Assembly: GCA_002352425.1 (NCBI GenBank)
Contig: DEIK01000001.1
Span: 8,845-28,001 of the forward strand
Reading direction: 5' to 3'
From: Rhodobacteraceae bacterium UBA2776
GTDB lineage: Bacteria; Pseudomonadota; Alphaproteobacteria; Rhodobacterales; Rhodobacteraceae
DNA length: 19,157 nucleotides
Below the pieces are notes generated by a model. The model had not been told where the DNA came from. It saw only the letters and a list, made by a program, of their open reading frames with translations, and searched no databases. Shown one piece after another: positions 6,413-14,539 of the stretch; the stretch's first letter is position 1; every line of letters begins with the position of its first letter. A program made the translations under genes and the position numbers.

Positions 6413-7636
6413 AATCTGTCGGCCTTGGAGCAATTTTGGAACATCCCCCGTCAGCCCTGCGGCCTCACGGATGAAGCGTTTTCGCACCGAAGGCAGAGCG
6501 TTGACAATGCCAAGGCCAATGTCGCGCCCCGCACGCAAAATGGAATTATCGTTGGAAAACAGCTTGTTGAACCCATCTGTGGCCAAGGCCAAAGTGGCGG
6601 TGTCAAATTCACGCCAAGCTTGATAGCGCTCTAGTACATCTACTGCCCCTATGTCTTCGCCGCGCCGTTTGGCGCGTATCAAAACCTCGGCCAAAGCCCC
6701 GACATCGCGCAAGCCAAGGTTCAAACCCTGACCTGCAATCGGATGCACCCCATGTGCCGCATCACCAATCAACGCCAGCCGCGGCGCAATGAAACTGGTG
6801 GCCAGTGTCAGGTTCAGTGGATAGGTGAACCGCGCTCCCGCCAGCCGGATTTCACCAAGGAAGCTGCCAAAGCGGGGGCGCAGATAGGCGAGATAATCCT
6901 CATCGGACAATGCATTGATCCGCGCGGCCTCACGTGTTTCTTCGCTCCAGACGATTGACGCGCGGTTGCCGGTCAGAGGCAAGATCGCAAGTGGCCCCGG
7001 TGGCATGAAAAACTGATGCGCAATGCCGTGGTGCGGCAGATCGTGCTCTATCGCGCAAACCAATGCGGTTTGGTTATAGTCATGGCCACGGCGCTTGATG
7101 CCAGCCCGTTGCGCTGTGCCGCTTTTGCGCCCGTCCGAACCAACTACAATACGCCCTGTCAGTGTCTTGTCGCTGGCCGTCTGCACAGTTGCGTGGGCCA
7201 CGCCGGTGGTCTGGCTGATCACCGTTTCGCCGTTGATTTGTCGGATCAATGGGTGGCGTTTTAGCGCCGACTGGAAAGCATGGTAAAGGTGACGGTCCTC
7301 GACCATGAAGCCCATCGGCCCCTCCGCCAACTCGTCGCTGTTAAAGTGCAACATCCAGGGAGAAGGGCCTTCACCAGCACGTCCGTCTGTGATTTTCACT
7401 TCGTTGATCGGTTGGCTATGGGCCGCAACATCGCTCCAGATGTCAATGGCTGACAATAGGCGTTGCGATGCCAGCGCCAGCGCATATCCGCGTCCATCAA
7501 AACCTTCGTTGCCGCGGGTTTCGGCGGGTAGGGCGTCAATGATGGTGACGCTGAAACCGCCGTCTGCCAAGGCAAGGGCCAAGGCAGGCCCGTTCAACCC
7601 GCCGCCGATGATGAGAATATCTGAGTCGAATTTCAT
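6410..7636 (-). CDS. UbiH/UbiF/VisC/COQ6-family FAD-dependent hydroxylase
   Basis: A flavoprotein monooxygenase of about 408 residues in the group that hydroxylates the ubiquinone ring. The N-terminal dinucleotide fold has GGGLNG (residues 11-16). The GSDGRKS motif (about 166-172) and the second FAD-ribityl motif LIGDAAHGVHPIAGQG (from about 289) are all in place. A bacterium usually carries one to three paralogues acting at C5, C6 or C1; which position this one attacks is not readable. The open frame begins at 7672, but relatives begin at MKFDxDILIxGGG, so the internal ATG at 7636 is preferred. Neither start has an ideal ribosome site (AAAGGG sits only two bases before 7636), so the start is uncertain. 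It diverges from the amidase gene. Confidence 0.88.
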   Translation of the reverse strand: MKFDSDILIIGGGLNGPALALALADGGFSVTIIDALPAETRGNEGFDGRGYALALASQRLLSAIDIWSDVAAHSQPINEVKITDGRAGEGPSPWMLHFNSDELAEGPMGFMVEDRHLYHAFQSALKRHPLIRQINGETVISQTTGVAHATVQTASDKTLTGRIVVGSDGRKSGTAQRAGIKRRGHDYNQTALVCAIEHDLPHHGIAHQFFMPPGPLAILPLTGNRASIVWSEETREAARINALSDEDYLAYLRPRFGSFLGEIRLAGARFTYPLNLTLATSFIAPRLALIGDAAHGVHPIAGQGLNLGLRDVGALAEVLIRAKRRGEDIGAVDVLERYQAWREFDTATLALATDGFNKLFSNDNSILRAGRDIGLGIVNALPSVRKRFIREAAGLTGDVPKLLQGRQI

Positions 7637-7719
7637 ACCCTTTAATATGGCGTGGCTTTCGGGATTGTCCATGCGCTGTGTCCGCGTTAGCGTTCAAAAA
7701 ATCCACAGGGAGTTTGGAC

Positions 7720-9051
7720 ATGTCACAGCAATGGTTGAAAATGAGCGCGGGCGATTTGGGGCGCGGGATCGGGGCTGGCGAAATTGACCCTGTGGCGCTG
7801 ACGCAGACCTATTTGGATGCGATCAAGGCACATCCGTTGCAGCACCGGATTTATGCGCGCCTGACCGAAGAACGCGCCATAGCCGAGGCCACGGCGGCGG
7901 CAAAGCGGGCCCGTGATGGTGTGCGGCGCGGGTTGCTGGACGGTGTTCCTGTGTCATGGAAAGACCTGTTCGACACGGCGGGCGTTGTGACCGAGGCGGG
8001 GTCCGATTTGTTGAAGGGGCGCGTCCCGGGTGAGGACGCAGAAGTGTTGAAAAATGCAACCGAGGCGGGGCTGGTGTGTTTGGGGAAAACCCACATGTCA
8101 GAGCTGGCATTTTCAGGGTTGGGGTTTAATCCGGTGACCGAAACGCCGCCCAGTGTGAATGATCCTGACGCGGTTTCGGGGGGGTCTTCGTCAGGGGCGG
8201 CGACCTCGGTGGCGTTTGATTTGGCGCCTTGTGGGATTGGGTCGGATACGGGGGGGTCGGTCCGGATCCCGTCGGCGTGGAACGAACTGGTGGGGTTGAA
8301 AACCACCTCGGGGCGCTTGTCGCTAAAGGGTGTCGTGCCCTTGTGCGAGAGCTTTGACACGGTTGGGCCGTTGTGCCGCACGGTCGAGGATGCGGCGCTG
8401 ATATTGGCAGTGCTTGAGGGCGGCAAGCCTGCGGATTTGACGGGGGCCAGCTTGCGGGGCAAGCGGTTGATGGTTCTGCAAACCGAGGCCATGCAGGGTG
8501 TGCGAGACGAGCCGATGGCTGCGTTTTTGACGGCGGTTGAGAAGTTGAAAGCCGCAGGGGCCATCGTGGAAGACGGGGTCGCGCCGGAGGTCACTGAAGC
8601 GTTGGAATTGTCGGCTGTTTTGTTCACGACCGAGGCTTATGCGCAGTGGCACGCGGAAATAGAGGCGGCCCCTGACAAGATGTTCGTCGAGATTTTGGCA
8701 CGTTTTCGGGCGGGCGCGACGTTTTCCGGCGTCGAGTTCGTGGAGGGGTGGATGACATTGCGCAAATTGCGAACGGCCTATCATGCCCGTGTGGCCGGTT
8801 ATGATGCGGTTATCATGCCGACATCGCAAATTCTGCCTCCCAATCAGCACCGTTTGGCAACCGATCACGACTATTATATTACCGAAAACTTGCACGCATT
8901 GCGCAATACGCGGATCGGAAATTTGATGGGGTCGGCGGGGCTAACATTGCCGACTGGCACAGCATCTTGTGGTATCATGTTCCTTAGCCCCCCGATGAGC
9001 GAAGAACGCCTATTACGCATCGGAGCCGCTGCCGAGACCGCATTGGCCTAA
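7720..9051 (+). CDS. Amidase signature family amidase
   Basis: A 443-residue enzyme of the amidase signature family, which hydrolyses amides through a Ser-cisSer-Lys triad. Lys81 (VPVSWKDL), cis-Ser156 in GGSSSGAA and the nucleophile Ser180 in GIGSDTGGSVRIPS have the spacing seen in GatA-type enzymes (75 and 24 residues). It is shorter than GatA and no gatB or gatC gene is near, so it is probably a stand-alone amidase with unknown substrate rather than the tRNA amidotransferase subunit. The frame is open from 7678, but AGGGAG at 7707-7712 stands seven bases before the ATG at 7720, which also matches the family start MSQQWLxMSAxDLG. A weak terminator and about 117 bases separate it from the aminotransferase gene. 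All motifs are intact. Confidence 0.9.
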   Translation: MSQQWLKMSAGDLGRGIGAGEIDPVALTQTYLDAIKAHPLQHRIYARLTEERAIAEATAAAKRARDGVRRGLLDGVPVSWKDLFDTAGVVTEAGSDLLKGRVPGEDAEVLKNATEAGLVCLGKTHMSELAFSGLGFNPVTETPPSVNDPDAVSGGSSSGAATSVAFDLAPCGIGSDTGGSVRIPSAWNELVGLKTTSGRLSLKGVVPLCESFDTVGPLCRTVEDAALILAVLEGGKPADLTGASLRGKRLMVLQTEAMQGVRDEPMAAFLTAVEKLKAAGAIVEDGVAPEVTEALELSAVLFTTEAYAQWHAEIEAAPDKMFVEILARFRAGATFSGVEFVEGWMTLRKLRTAYHARVAGYDAVIMPTSQILPPNQHRLATDHDYYITENLHALRNTRIGNLMGSAGLTLPTGTASCGIMFLSPPMSEERLLRIGAAAETALA

Positions 9052-9067
9052 ATGCCACAACTGCCCG

Positions 9068-9096
9068 ACCCAACTACATATTTTCCTTGGGTTTTT
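9068..9096 (+). terminator. Possible terminator after the amidase gene
   Basis: ACCCAA (9068-9073) can pair with TTGGGT (9087-9092), with a 13-base loop, and T continues to 9096. The stem is short, so it may be weak. GGGT 9089-9092 can alternatively pair with ACCC 9101-9104. Confidence 0.4.
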
Positions 9097-9168
9097 CTGG
9101 ACCCGCGCAAAAGACTGGTCTAGATTCATCCCAAACGGGGCGAAATGACTCCGACATTTGAGGCAGAT

Positions 9169-10350
9169 ATGACTTTTCCTGAGCGGTTTTCGGACCTTCC
9201 AGAGTATGCATTCCCGCGTCTGCGCGGTCTTCTCGACGTTCATGCGGCGGGTGGCGATGTGGTGCATATGACGATTGGCGAGCCACAGCATGATTTTCCA
9301 GATTGGATTTTGGAGATCATTGCCAAACATAACCACGAATTTCGCAAATATCCGCCAAATGCGGGGTCGCCCGAATTGCTGTCATCAATAGCGGCCTGGA
9401 TCAAACGCCGTTTTGGCGTGGTGCTGGAAGCGGCGAGCCAAATTTCTGCAGTAAACGGCACCCGCGAAGGGTTGTACAACGCTGCGATGGCGCTGTGTCC
9501 GGAAACGAAAAACGGTGAAGTGCCGGTCGTCCTGACACCGAACCCGTTCTATCAGGTTTACGCCGTGGCCGCGCTTTCGGTTGGGGCCGAGCCGATCTAT
9601 GTGGCAGCGACAGCCGATACCGGGTTCATGCCCGATTACGCGAGCCTGCCCGAGGATGTGCTGGACCGCACCGCGATTGCCTATATCTGTTCGCCCTCAA
9701 ACCCACAGGGCGCTGTGGCGTCAGCCGAGTATTGGCGCGACCTGATTGTGCTGGCGGAAAAACACGATTTCCAGATTTTTGCAGACGAATGCTATAGTGA
9801 AATCTACCGTGATGCGCCGCCGGTTGGTGCGCTTGAGGTGGCCCGCGAAATGGGGGCCGACCCTGAACGTGTGCTGATTTTTCATTCGCTTTCCAAACGC
9901 TCAAACTTGCCGGGATTGCGGTCTGGATTTGTGGCGGGTGGCCCAAAATCAATCGCGCGCATTAAACAGTTACGCGATTTTTCCGGCGCCCCTGTGCCAT
10001 TGCCGTTACAGCGCGTGGCCGAGAGAATTTGGGCTGATGAAGTTCATGTGGAAAAGAATCGTGAATTGTATCGCGAGAAATTTGACATAGCTGATGAGAT
10101 TTTCGGCGATGTGGAGGGCTACGTCAGCCCCGAGGCAGGATTTTTCTTGTGGTTGCCGGTTAAGGATGGCGAAGCGGCAGCCTTGAAAGCTTGGAAAGAG
10201 ACGGGCGTGCGTGTTTTGCCAGGTGCCTATCTAAGCCGCGATGTTGACGGAAAAAATCCGGGTCACGGCTACATTCGTGTGGCGATGGTGGCCCCAAAAA
10301 TAGAAATGCGACACGGGCTGACACGCCTGAAACGCTGTTTATATAGTTAA
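9169..10350 (+). CDS. PLP-dependent class I/II aminotransferase, DapC-like
   Basis: A cytosolic fold-type I aminotransferase of 393 residues. PLP-binding landmarks are Asn178 (SPSNPQG), Asp206 and Tyr209 (ADECYSEIY) and the Schiff-base lysine Lys243 in HSLSKRSNLPG, with the substrate-carboxylate Arg region LRSGF after it. The pattern MTFPERFSDLPEYAFPRLRGLLD and the SLSKRSN form resemble succinyldiaminopimelate aminotransferase (DapC, lysine and peptidoglycan precursor synthesis), but substrate specificity in this group is often misassigned. Two starts are possible: 9145 (GGGG four bases before) and 9169 (GAGG five bases before). The second agrees with relatives beginning MTFPERF and is used here. 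ftsK begins 13 bases after its stop, so the two are probably co-transcribed. Confidence 0.87.
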   Translation: MTFPERFSDLPEYAFPRLRGLLDVHAAGGDVVHMTIGEPQHDFPDWILEIIAKHNHEFRKYPPNAGSPELLSSIAAWIKRRFGVVLEAASQISAVNGTREGLYNAAMALCPETKNGEVPVVLTPNPFYQVYAVAALSVGAEPIYVAATADTGFMPDYASLPEDVLDRTAIAYICSPSNPQGAVASAEYWRDLIVLAEKHDFQIFADECYSEIYRDAPPVGALEVAREMGADPERVLIFHSLSKRSNLPGLRSGFVAGGPKSIARIKQLRDFSGAPVPLPLQRVAERIWADEVHVEKNRELYREKFDIADEIFGDVEGYVSPEAGFFLWLPVKDGEAAALKAWKETGVRVLPGAYLSRDVDGKNPGHGYIRVAMVAPKIEMRHGLTRLKRCLYS

Positions 10351-10363
10351 GGACGAGGCAGAA

Positions 10364-13177
10364 ATGGCATCTTATACCGCGAAACAACGTGACCCATTGT
10401 TGGATTCCAAATTGCAGGCTGCGATTGAACGACGCAGCAAGGAGTTGATTGGCATCGGCATGGCTGTGCTGGGTATTCTGGTGGCAATGATGCTGGCGTC
10501 CTACACGCCGTCCGACCCCAATTGGCTGGCAGCCTCGCAAGCGCCTGTACAAAATTGGCTGGGCCGGATGGGGGCATCTATCGCGGCACCTTTGTTCGTG
10601 ATTGTGGGCTGGGGATCTTGGGCGATTGCGATTACCTTGTTGGTGTGGGGCGCGCGGTTCGCAACCCATAACGGCACGGACCGCGCCCTTGGTCGTTTGA
10701 TTTTCGCGCCGATTTCGATTGCGTTATTGGCGGTTTATGCGTCGACCCATGTGCCGTCGGCAGGTTGGATCCACAGCTTTGGTCTAGGTGGCCTGTTTGG
10801 CGATATGGTTTTAGGCGCGGTGTTGGGCATGGTGCCTGTTAGTGCGGCCTTTGGGTTGAAAATCGTTGCGCTATTGATGGGCATTTTGATGATTTCGATG
10901 TCTTTGTTTGTTCTGGGTTTCACCATGTCAGAGTTGAAACGCTTTGGGCGGTTCTTGTTGGTTGGTATTGTGATGACCTATGCAGGCATCATGACCGTTA
11001 TGGGGAAATCGGCCCGCGGGGCGGCGATTGCGGCGCGTGTTGCACAAGAAAAACATGCGGTGCGCAAAGAGCGTTTGCGTGGCGAGGCTGAAGAAGCGGC
11101 GGCCGAGGCTGCGGCCCATGCGGCGGTGCCTGAACCGATGCAACGCCCAGCAGCGATTGTGCGTGCAGAGCCACCAGTGGCTGGCCATGCGCCGGTCCAT
11201 GACGAATATATCGAGCAGGAACAGCCTGTAAAACAAGGGCTTTTGGCCTCCTTGATGAAGCGTGGCCCTGACCCAGAACCCGAGTGGGTTGAGCAAGAAT
11301 TGGCGCCTGATGTGATTGAGGAAATCGGCGAAGACCGCATCAAGGCGCGGATTTCGGATGCGATTAAACAGCGTGTTCGTCAGGTTCCGACGTTGACCGC
11401 CGCACGGGCCGAACCACAGGTGACGCGGCGCAATAGCCCTCAGCCGTTGATTTTGGATGTGGAGCCGCCGATGGTAGCGCAACCAGTTGCCGAGCGGGCA
11501 ACCGGCCCGATGATGTATGAGCCACAAGCCACAGCTGCCCCCGTGGTGCAAGTGACTGAGCCGCCTAAAGCCGTGGTGCAACACAATACACGCAAAGCCA
11601 CACCAGCATCGCGCCAAGCCAAGGCCGAAGCGCAGCCAGCATTGCAATTCGAAGACAATCACTCGGCTTATGAACATCCGCCGCTGTCGCTGTTGGAAAA
11701 CCATATAGGTATCCAGCGTCACCAATTGTCGGATGAATCGCTGGAACAAAATGCGCGGATGCTGGAAACAGTTTTGGATGACTATGGCGTCAAAGGCGAT
11801 ATCGTCAGCGTGCGTCCGGGGCCTGTGGTCACAATGTATGAGCTGGAGCCTGCACCCGGTTTGAAAGCCAGCCGTGTCATTGGCTTGGCCGATGATATTG
11901 CCCGCTCGATGTCGGCGCTTTCGGCGCGGGTTTCGACAGTGCCTGGCCGCACGGTCATCGGGATCGAGTTACCCAACGAGCACCGTGAAAAAGTGATGTT
12001 ACGCGAAATTCTGTCAGCCCGTGATTTCGGCGATAGCAATCTGCGTTTGCCGCTTGCCTTGGGCAAAGATATTGGCGGCGATCCTGTTGTCGCGAACCTG
12101 GCCAAGATGCCGCATCTTTTGATCGCGGGGACGACGGGGTCCGGTAAATCGGTGGCGATCAACACGATGATCCTAAGCCTGCTTTACAAGCTGACCCCCG
12201 AAGAATGCCGGATGATTATGATTGACCCTAAAATGCTGGAACTGTCGGTCTATGACGGCATTCCGCATCTGCTGTCACCCGTTGTAACGGACCCGAAAAA
12301 GGCGGTTGTTGCCTTGAAATGGACCGTCGGCGAGATGGAAGAGCGTTATCGCAAGATGTCTAAAATGGGTGTGCGTAACATCGAAGGGTACAACAGCCGT
12401 GTGCGTGCTGCCCAAGCCGAGAACGAGATGTTCAGCCGCACGGTTCAGACCGGGTTTGATGACGAAACGGGTGATCCGATTTTCGAGACCGAAGAGTTTG
12501 CCCCCGAAACTATCCCCTATATTGTGGTGGTGGTTGACGAGATGGCCGACCTGATGATGGTGGCTGGCAAGGAAATCGAGGCGTGTATTCAACGCCTTGC
12601 GCAAATGGCGCGAGCCTCGGGTATTCACTTGATCATGGCCACACAGCGCCCGTCAGTTGATGTGATCACCGGTACGATCAAAGCCAACTTCCCGACACGG
12701 ATTTCATTCCAAGTCACCAGCAAAATCGACAGCCGCACCATTCTGGGTGAGCAGGGTGCCGAGCAATTGCTGGGCATGGGCGACATGTTGTATATGGCGG
12801 GTGGCGCGAAAATCACCCGGGTGCATGGCCCATTCGTGAGCGACGAAGAGGTTGAGGAAATCGTCAACCATCTGAAGAGCTTTGGCGTGCCGGAATATAT
12901 TTCTGGCGTGGTTGAAGGACCGGACAGCGACAGCGAGAGCAGCATTGATCAGGTTTTGGGTTTGGGCGGTAACACCGATGGCGAAGACGCGCTCTATGAC
13001 ACTGCGGTGGCGATTGTGGTGAAGGACCGCAAATGCTCGACCAGCTATATTCAGCGCAAACTGGCGATTGGGTACAACAAGGCTGCACGTCTGGTTGAGC
13101 AGATGGAGGATGCGGGTCTGGTCAGTGCGGCCAACCATGTTGGCAAGCGCGAAATCCTGATCCCCGAGCAGCATTAA
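10364..13177 (+). CDS. ftsK: DNA translocase FtsK
   Basis: A 937-residue septal DNA pump that moves chromosome termini and activates XerCD dimer resolution during division. The N-terminus has four or five membrane helices (about residues 27-190). A long low-complexity linker (about 210-440) is rich in Ala, Pro, Glu and Val, as is normal. A motor domain follows, with Walker A GTTGSGKS at 589-596 and Walker B IVVVVDEM ending at Asp725-Glu726, then MATQRPSVDVITGTIKANFP. A C-terminal gamma winged-helix domain (about 873-937, DALYDTAVAIVVKDRKCSTS to ILIPEQH) reads KOPS sites. All parts are intact. The start has a purine-rich site (AAGGACGAGG). It is followed, after a hairpin, by lolA. Only the placement of the linker borders is approximate. 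Confidence 0.97.
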   Translation: MASYTAKQRDPLLDSKLQAAIERRSKELIGIGMAVLGILVAMMLASYTPSDPNWLAASQAPVQNWLGRMGASIAAPLFVIVGWGSWAIAITLLVWGARFATHNGTDRALGRLIFAPISIALLAVYASTHVPSAGWIHSFGLGGLFGDMVLGAVLGMVPVSAAFGLKIVALLMGILMISMSLFVLGFTMSELKRFGRFLLVGIVMTYAGIMTVMGKSARGAAIAARVAQEKHAVRKERLRGEAEEAAAEAAAHAAVPEPMQRPAAIVRAEPPVAGHAPVHDEYIEQEQPVKQGLLASLMKRGPDPEPEWVEQELAPDVIEEIGEDRIKARISDAIKQRVRQVPTLTAARAEPQVTRRNSPQPLILDVEPPMVAQPVAERATGPMMYEPQATAAPVVQVTEPPKAVVQHNTRKATPASRQAKAEAQPALQFEDNHSAYEHPPLSLLENHIGIQRHQLSDESLEQNARMLETVLDDYGVKGDIVSVRPGPVVTMYELEPAPGLKASRVIGLADDIARSMSALSARVSTVPGRTVIGIELPNEHREKVMLREILSARDFGDSNLRLPLALGKDIGGDPVVANLAKMPHLLIAGTTGSGKSVAINTMILSLLYKLTPEECRMIMIDPKMLELSVYDGIPHLLSPVVTDPKKAVVALKWTVGEMEERYRKMSKMGVRNIEGYNSRVRAAQAENEMFSRTVQTGFDDETGDPIFETEEFAPETIPYIVVVVDEMADLMMVAGKEIEACIQRLAQMARASGIHLIMATQRPSVDVITGTIKANFPTRISFQVTSKIDSRTILGEQGAEQLLGMGDMLYMAGGAKITRVHGPFVSDEEVEEIVNHLKSFGVPEYISGVVEGPDSDSESSIDQVLGLGGNTDGEDALYDTAVAIVVKDRKCSTSYIQRKLAIGYNKAARLVEQMEDAGLVSAANHVGKREILIPEQH

Positions 13178-13201
13178 GCCGCTTGAAGTCACGAAGAAGT
13201 G

Positions 13202-13226
13202 AGTTAGGGGTGGAAAACCCCTAACT
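13202..13226 (+). other. Stem-loop between ftsK and lolA
   Basis: AGTTAGGGG (13202-13210) and CCCCTAACT (13218-13226) are perfect 9-base arms around a seven-base loop. No T-run follows, so this is not a textbook intrinsic terminator. It lies 18 bases before the lolA ATG and could act as a transcript end-point, a processing or stability hairpin, or a regulator of lolA translation. Confidence 0.6.
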
Positions 13227-13244
13227 GATGGTTAAATAGGACCT

Positions 13245-13853
13245 ATGAAACATTTACGTGTATTGATCATGCCCCTTTTGTGGGTTGCCCTCGCCCTGCC
13301 TGTGTCAGCTGAAAAGCTGTCGCTGAACACGATTTCCAGTTATTTGAACAAATTCACCACGGCCAAAGGCGGGTTTACGCAGATCAATGCGGATGGCACA
13401 ATTTCGATCGGCAAGATCTATATCAAACGCCCAGGACGTATCCGGTTTGAGTATAATCCGCCTGACAAAAGTGTGGTCATGGCAGGCGGTGGCACGGTCG
13501 CCATTTTCGACGGTAAATCCAACCAGCCGCCAGAGCAATACCCGCTTGGTCGCACCCCTTTAAGCATCGTTTTGAAAAAGAACGTCAACCTGTCGGCGGC
13601 CAAAATGGTGGTTGGGCATTCCTCGGATGGGAAATCCACAACTGTGGTGGCCCAAGACCCGAAACATCCCGAATACGGTAAAATCCGTATGATGTTCACG
13701 TCGAATCCGGTGGAGTTGCGCCAATGGGTGATCGTCAACGATACGGGCGGCGAAACAACTCTGATCCTGAACGAATTGGACAAGGGTATGTCACTGTCCC
13801 AGCGCTTGTTCAGCATTGATCTTGAGGCGAAGTCCCGAGGGCTCAAGCCCTAG
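13245..13853 (+). CDS. lolA: Outer-membrane lipoprotein carrier protein LolA
   Basis: A 202-residue periplasmic chaperone that carries lipoproteins from LolCDE in the inner membrane to the outer membrane. It has a Sec signal peptide (basic MKHLR, hydrophobic core, VSA cleavage site near residue 22). The mature domain shows the LolA pattern: LNTISSYLNKFTTAKGGFTQ at the start, KIYIKRPGRIRFEYNPPDKS, then DGKSNQPPEQYPLGRTPLSI, and a C-terminal strand run with WVIVNDTGGETTLILNELDKG. Length and order are typical. The ATG has AGGA only three bases upstream, so its translation signal is unusual and may be affected by the preceding stem-loop. The TAG stop (13851-13853) lies inside the convergent hairpin element shared with the transglycosylase gene. 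Confidence 0.92.
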   Translation: MKHLRVLIMPLLWVALALPVSAEKLSLNTISSYLNKFTTAKGGFTQINADGTISIGKIYIKRPGRIRFEYNPPDKSVVMAGGGTVAIFDGKSNQPPEQYPLGRTPLSIVLKKNVNLSAAKMVVGHSSDGKSTTVVAQDPKHPEYGKIRMMFTSNPVELRQWVIVNDTGGETTLILNELDKGMSLSQRLFSIDLEAKSRGLKP

Positions 13854-13871
13854 GGATTGCTTTTGCGCTAA
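13838..13871. terminator. Convergent-junction hairpin element, degenerate copy D
   Basis: AGGGCT (13838-13843) pairs with AGCCCT (13846-13851), and after it comes TTGCTTTTGCGCTAAG. It resembles the other copies (CAAGCC near the start, CTTTTGCGCTA at the end) but the core is altered. The lolA TAG (13851-13853) and the TAG stop of the opposing transglycosylase gene (CTA 13868-13870) both lie inside it. Confidence 0.45.
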
Positions 13872-14455
13872 GACTTGCCGCAGGCCTGTAATTGACTGCG
13901 ATATGTGTCAGAGCGTTGATCAATTTCGCCCGCGATCCGAACCAGCCATGGCTTGCTTTTGTAGGTGCCACGCGCGTAGCCCGTGCGCCCGTCGTGATAG
14001 GCCAGATACTGGTTGCGGGCATCGGTTTTGGCAATGCCAAGGCGTTCATTTGATTGCGCCATATACCAACCCATGAAATCAGTGGCGTCACCAATATCAT
14101 CGCGTTTGGCACCCGCACGACCGGGGCCGTTTTTATACTCTTTCCAGGTCGCATCCAGCGCCTGAGAATAGCCATAGGCCGAGGATTGACGCCCCATCGG
14201 AATGACCCCAAGCACATATTTGAACGGTGTGCGGGCGTTGCCGATGAATTTGCTTTCCTGATAGATGGTGGCCATCTGCACATGGACAGGCACGCCCCAG
14301 CGTTTCTCGGATTTGCGCATTGCTTTTAGGAAAGTCGGGCGCTGTTTGAGGATACCACAGGCGTCATCAAGATTACGCGGCGCGGAATAGTTACCACCGC
14401 CCCCACAAGAGGCCACTAGGATCGTCAAAACTGTCGCGCGAAGAAGTCTGCTCAT
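13868..14455 (-). CDS. Lipoprotein with SLT transglycosylase-like domain
   Basis: A 195-residue predicted lipoprotein. The N-terminus has a short hydrophobic stretch ending in LVASC, giving lipid-modified Cys17 followed by a Gly-rich tether. The rest matches a soluble lytic transglycosylase fold: IYQESKF contains the likely catalytic Glu, and AYGYSQALDATWKEYK supplies the conserved Tyr-Gly-x-x-Gln segment. WYMAQSNERLGIAKTDARNQYLAYHDG closes the goose-lysozyme-like core. It probably cleaves peptidoglycan in the periplasm, anchored to the outer membrane by LolA, whose gene is its convergent neighbour. It has its own likely promoter just upstream. The start is at 14455, with GAGAGG three bases before the ATG, which is a rather short spacing. 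Confidence 0.87.
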   Translation of the reverse strand: MSRLLRATVLTILVASCGGGGNYSAPRNLDDACGILKQRPTFLKAMRKSEKRWGVPVHVQMATIYQESKFIGNARTPFKYVLGVIPMGRQSSAYGYSQALDATWKEYKNGPGRAGAKRDDIGDATDFMGWYMAQSNERLGIAKTDARNQYLAYHDGRTGYARGTYKSKPWLVRIAGEIDQRSDTYRSQLQACGKS

Positions 14456-14494
14456 ATGCCTCTCGCTTTTCTTTTTTTATGTATTATTGGCGTC

Positions 14495-14522
14495 AGTATA
14501 GCCCGTTTCCGGGATGTGATAA
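14495..14522 (-). promoter_or_regulatory. Likely sigma-70 promoter of the transglycosylase lipoprotein gene
   Basis: On the minus strand a TATACT -10 (14495-14500) and TTATCA -35 (14517-14522) are 16 bases apart. The predicted start is about 33 bases before the ATG, and the leader is A-rich. The spacer holds CCCGGAAACGGG, a small palindrome around a GAAA tetraloop, which may be a weak terminator for the upstream permease gene or an operator. Confidence 0.5.
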
Positions 14523-14539
14523 AAGGTGAAATTGCGTCT

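Noticed and set aside
10928..11749. Minus-strand open frame of 273 residues opposite ftsK
   Set aside because: It is the complement of the low-complexity linker of FtsK, which produces a spurious Arg- and His-rich frame.
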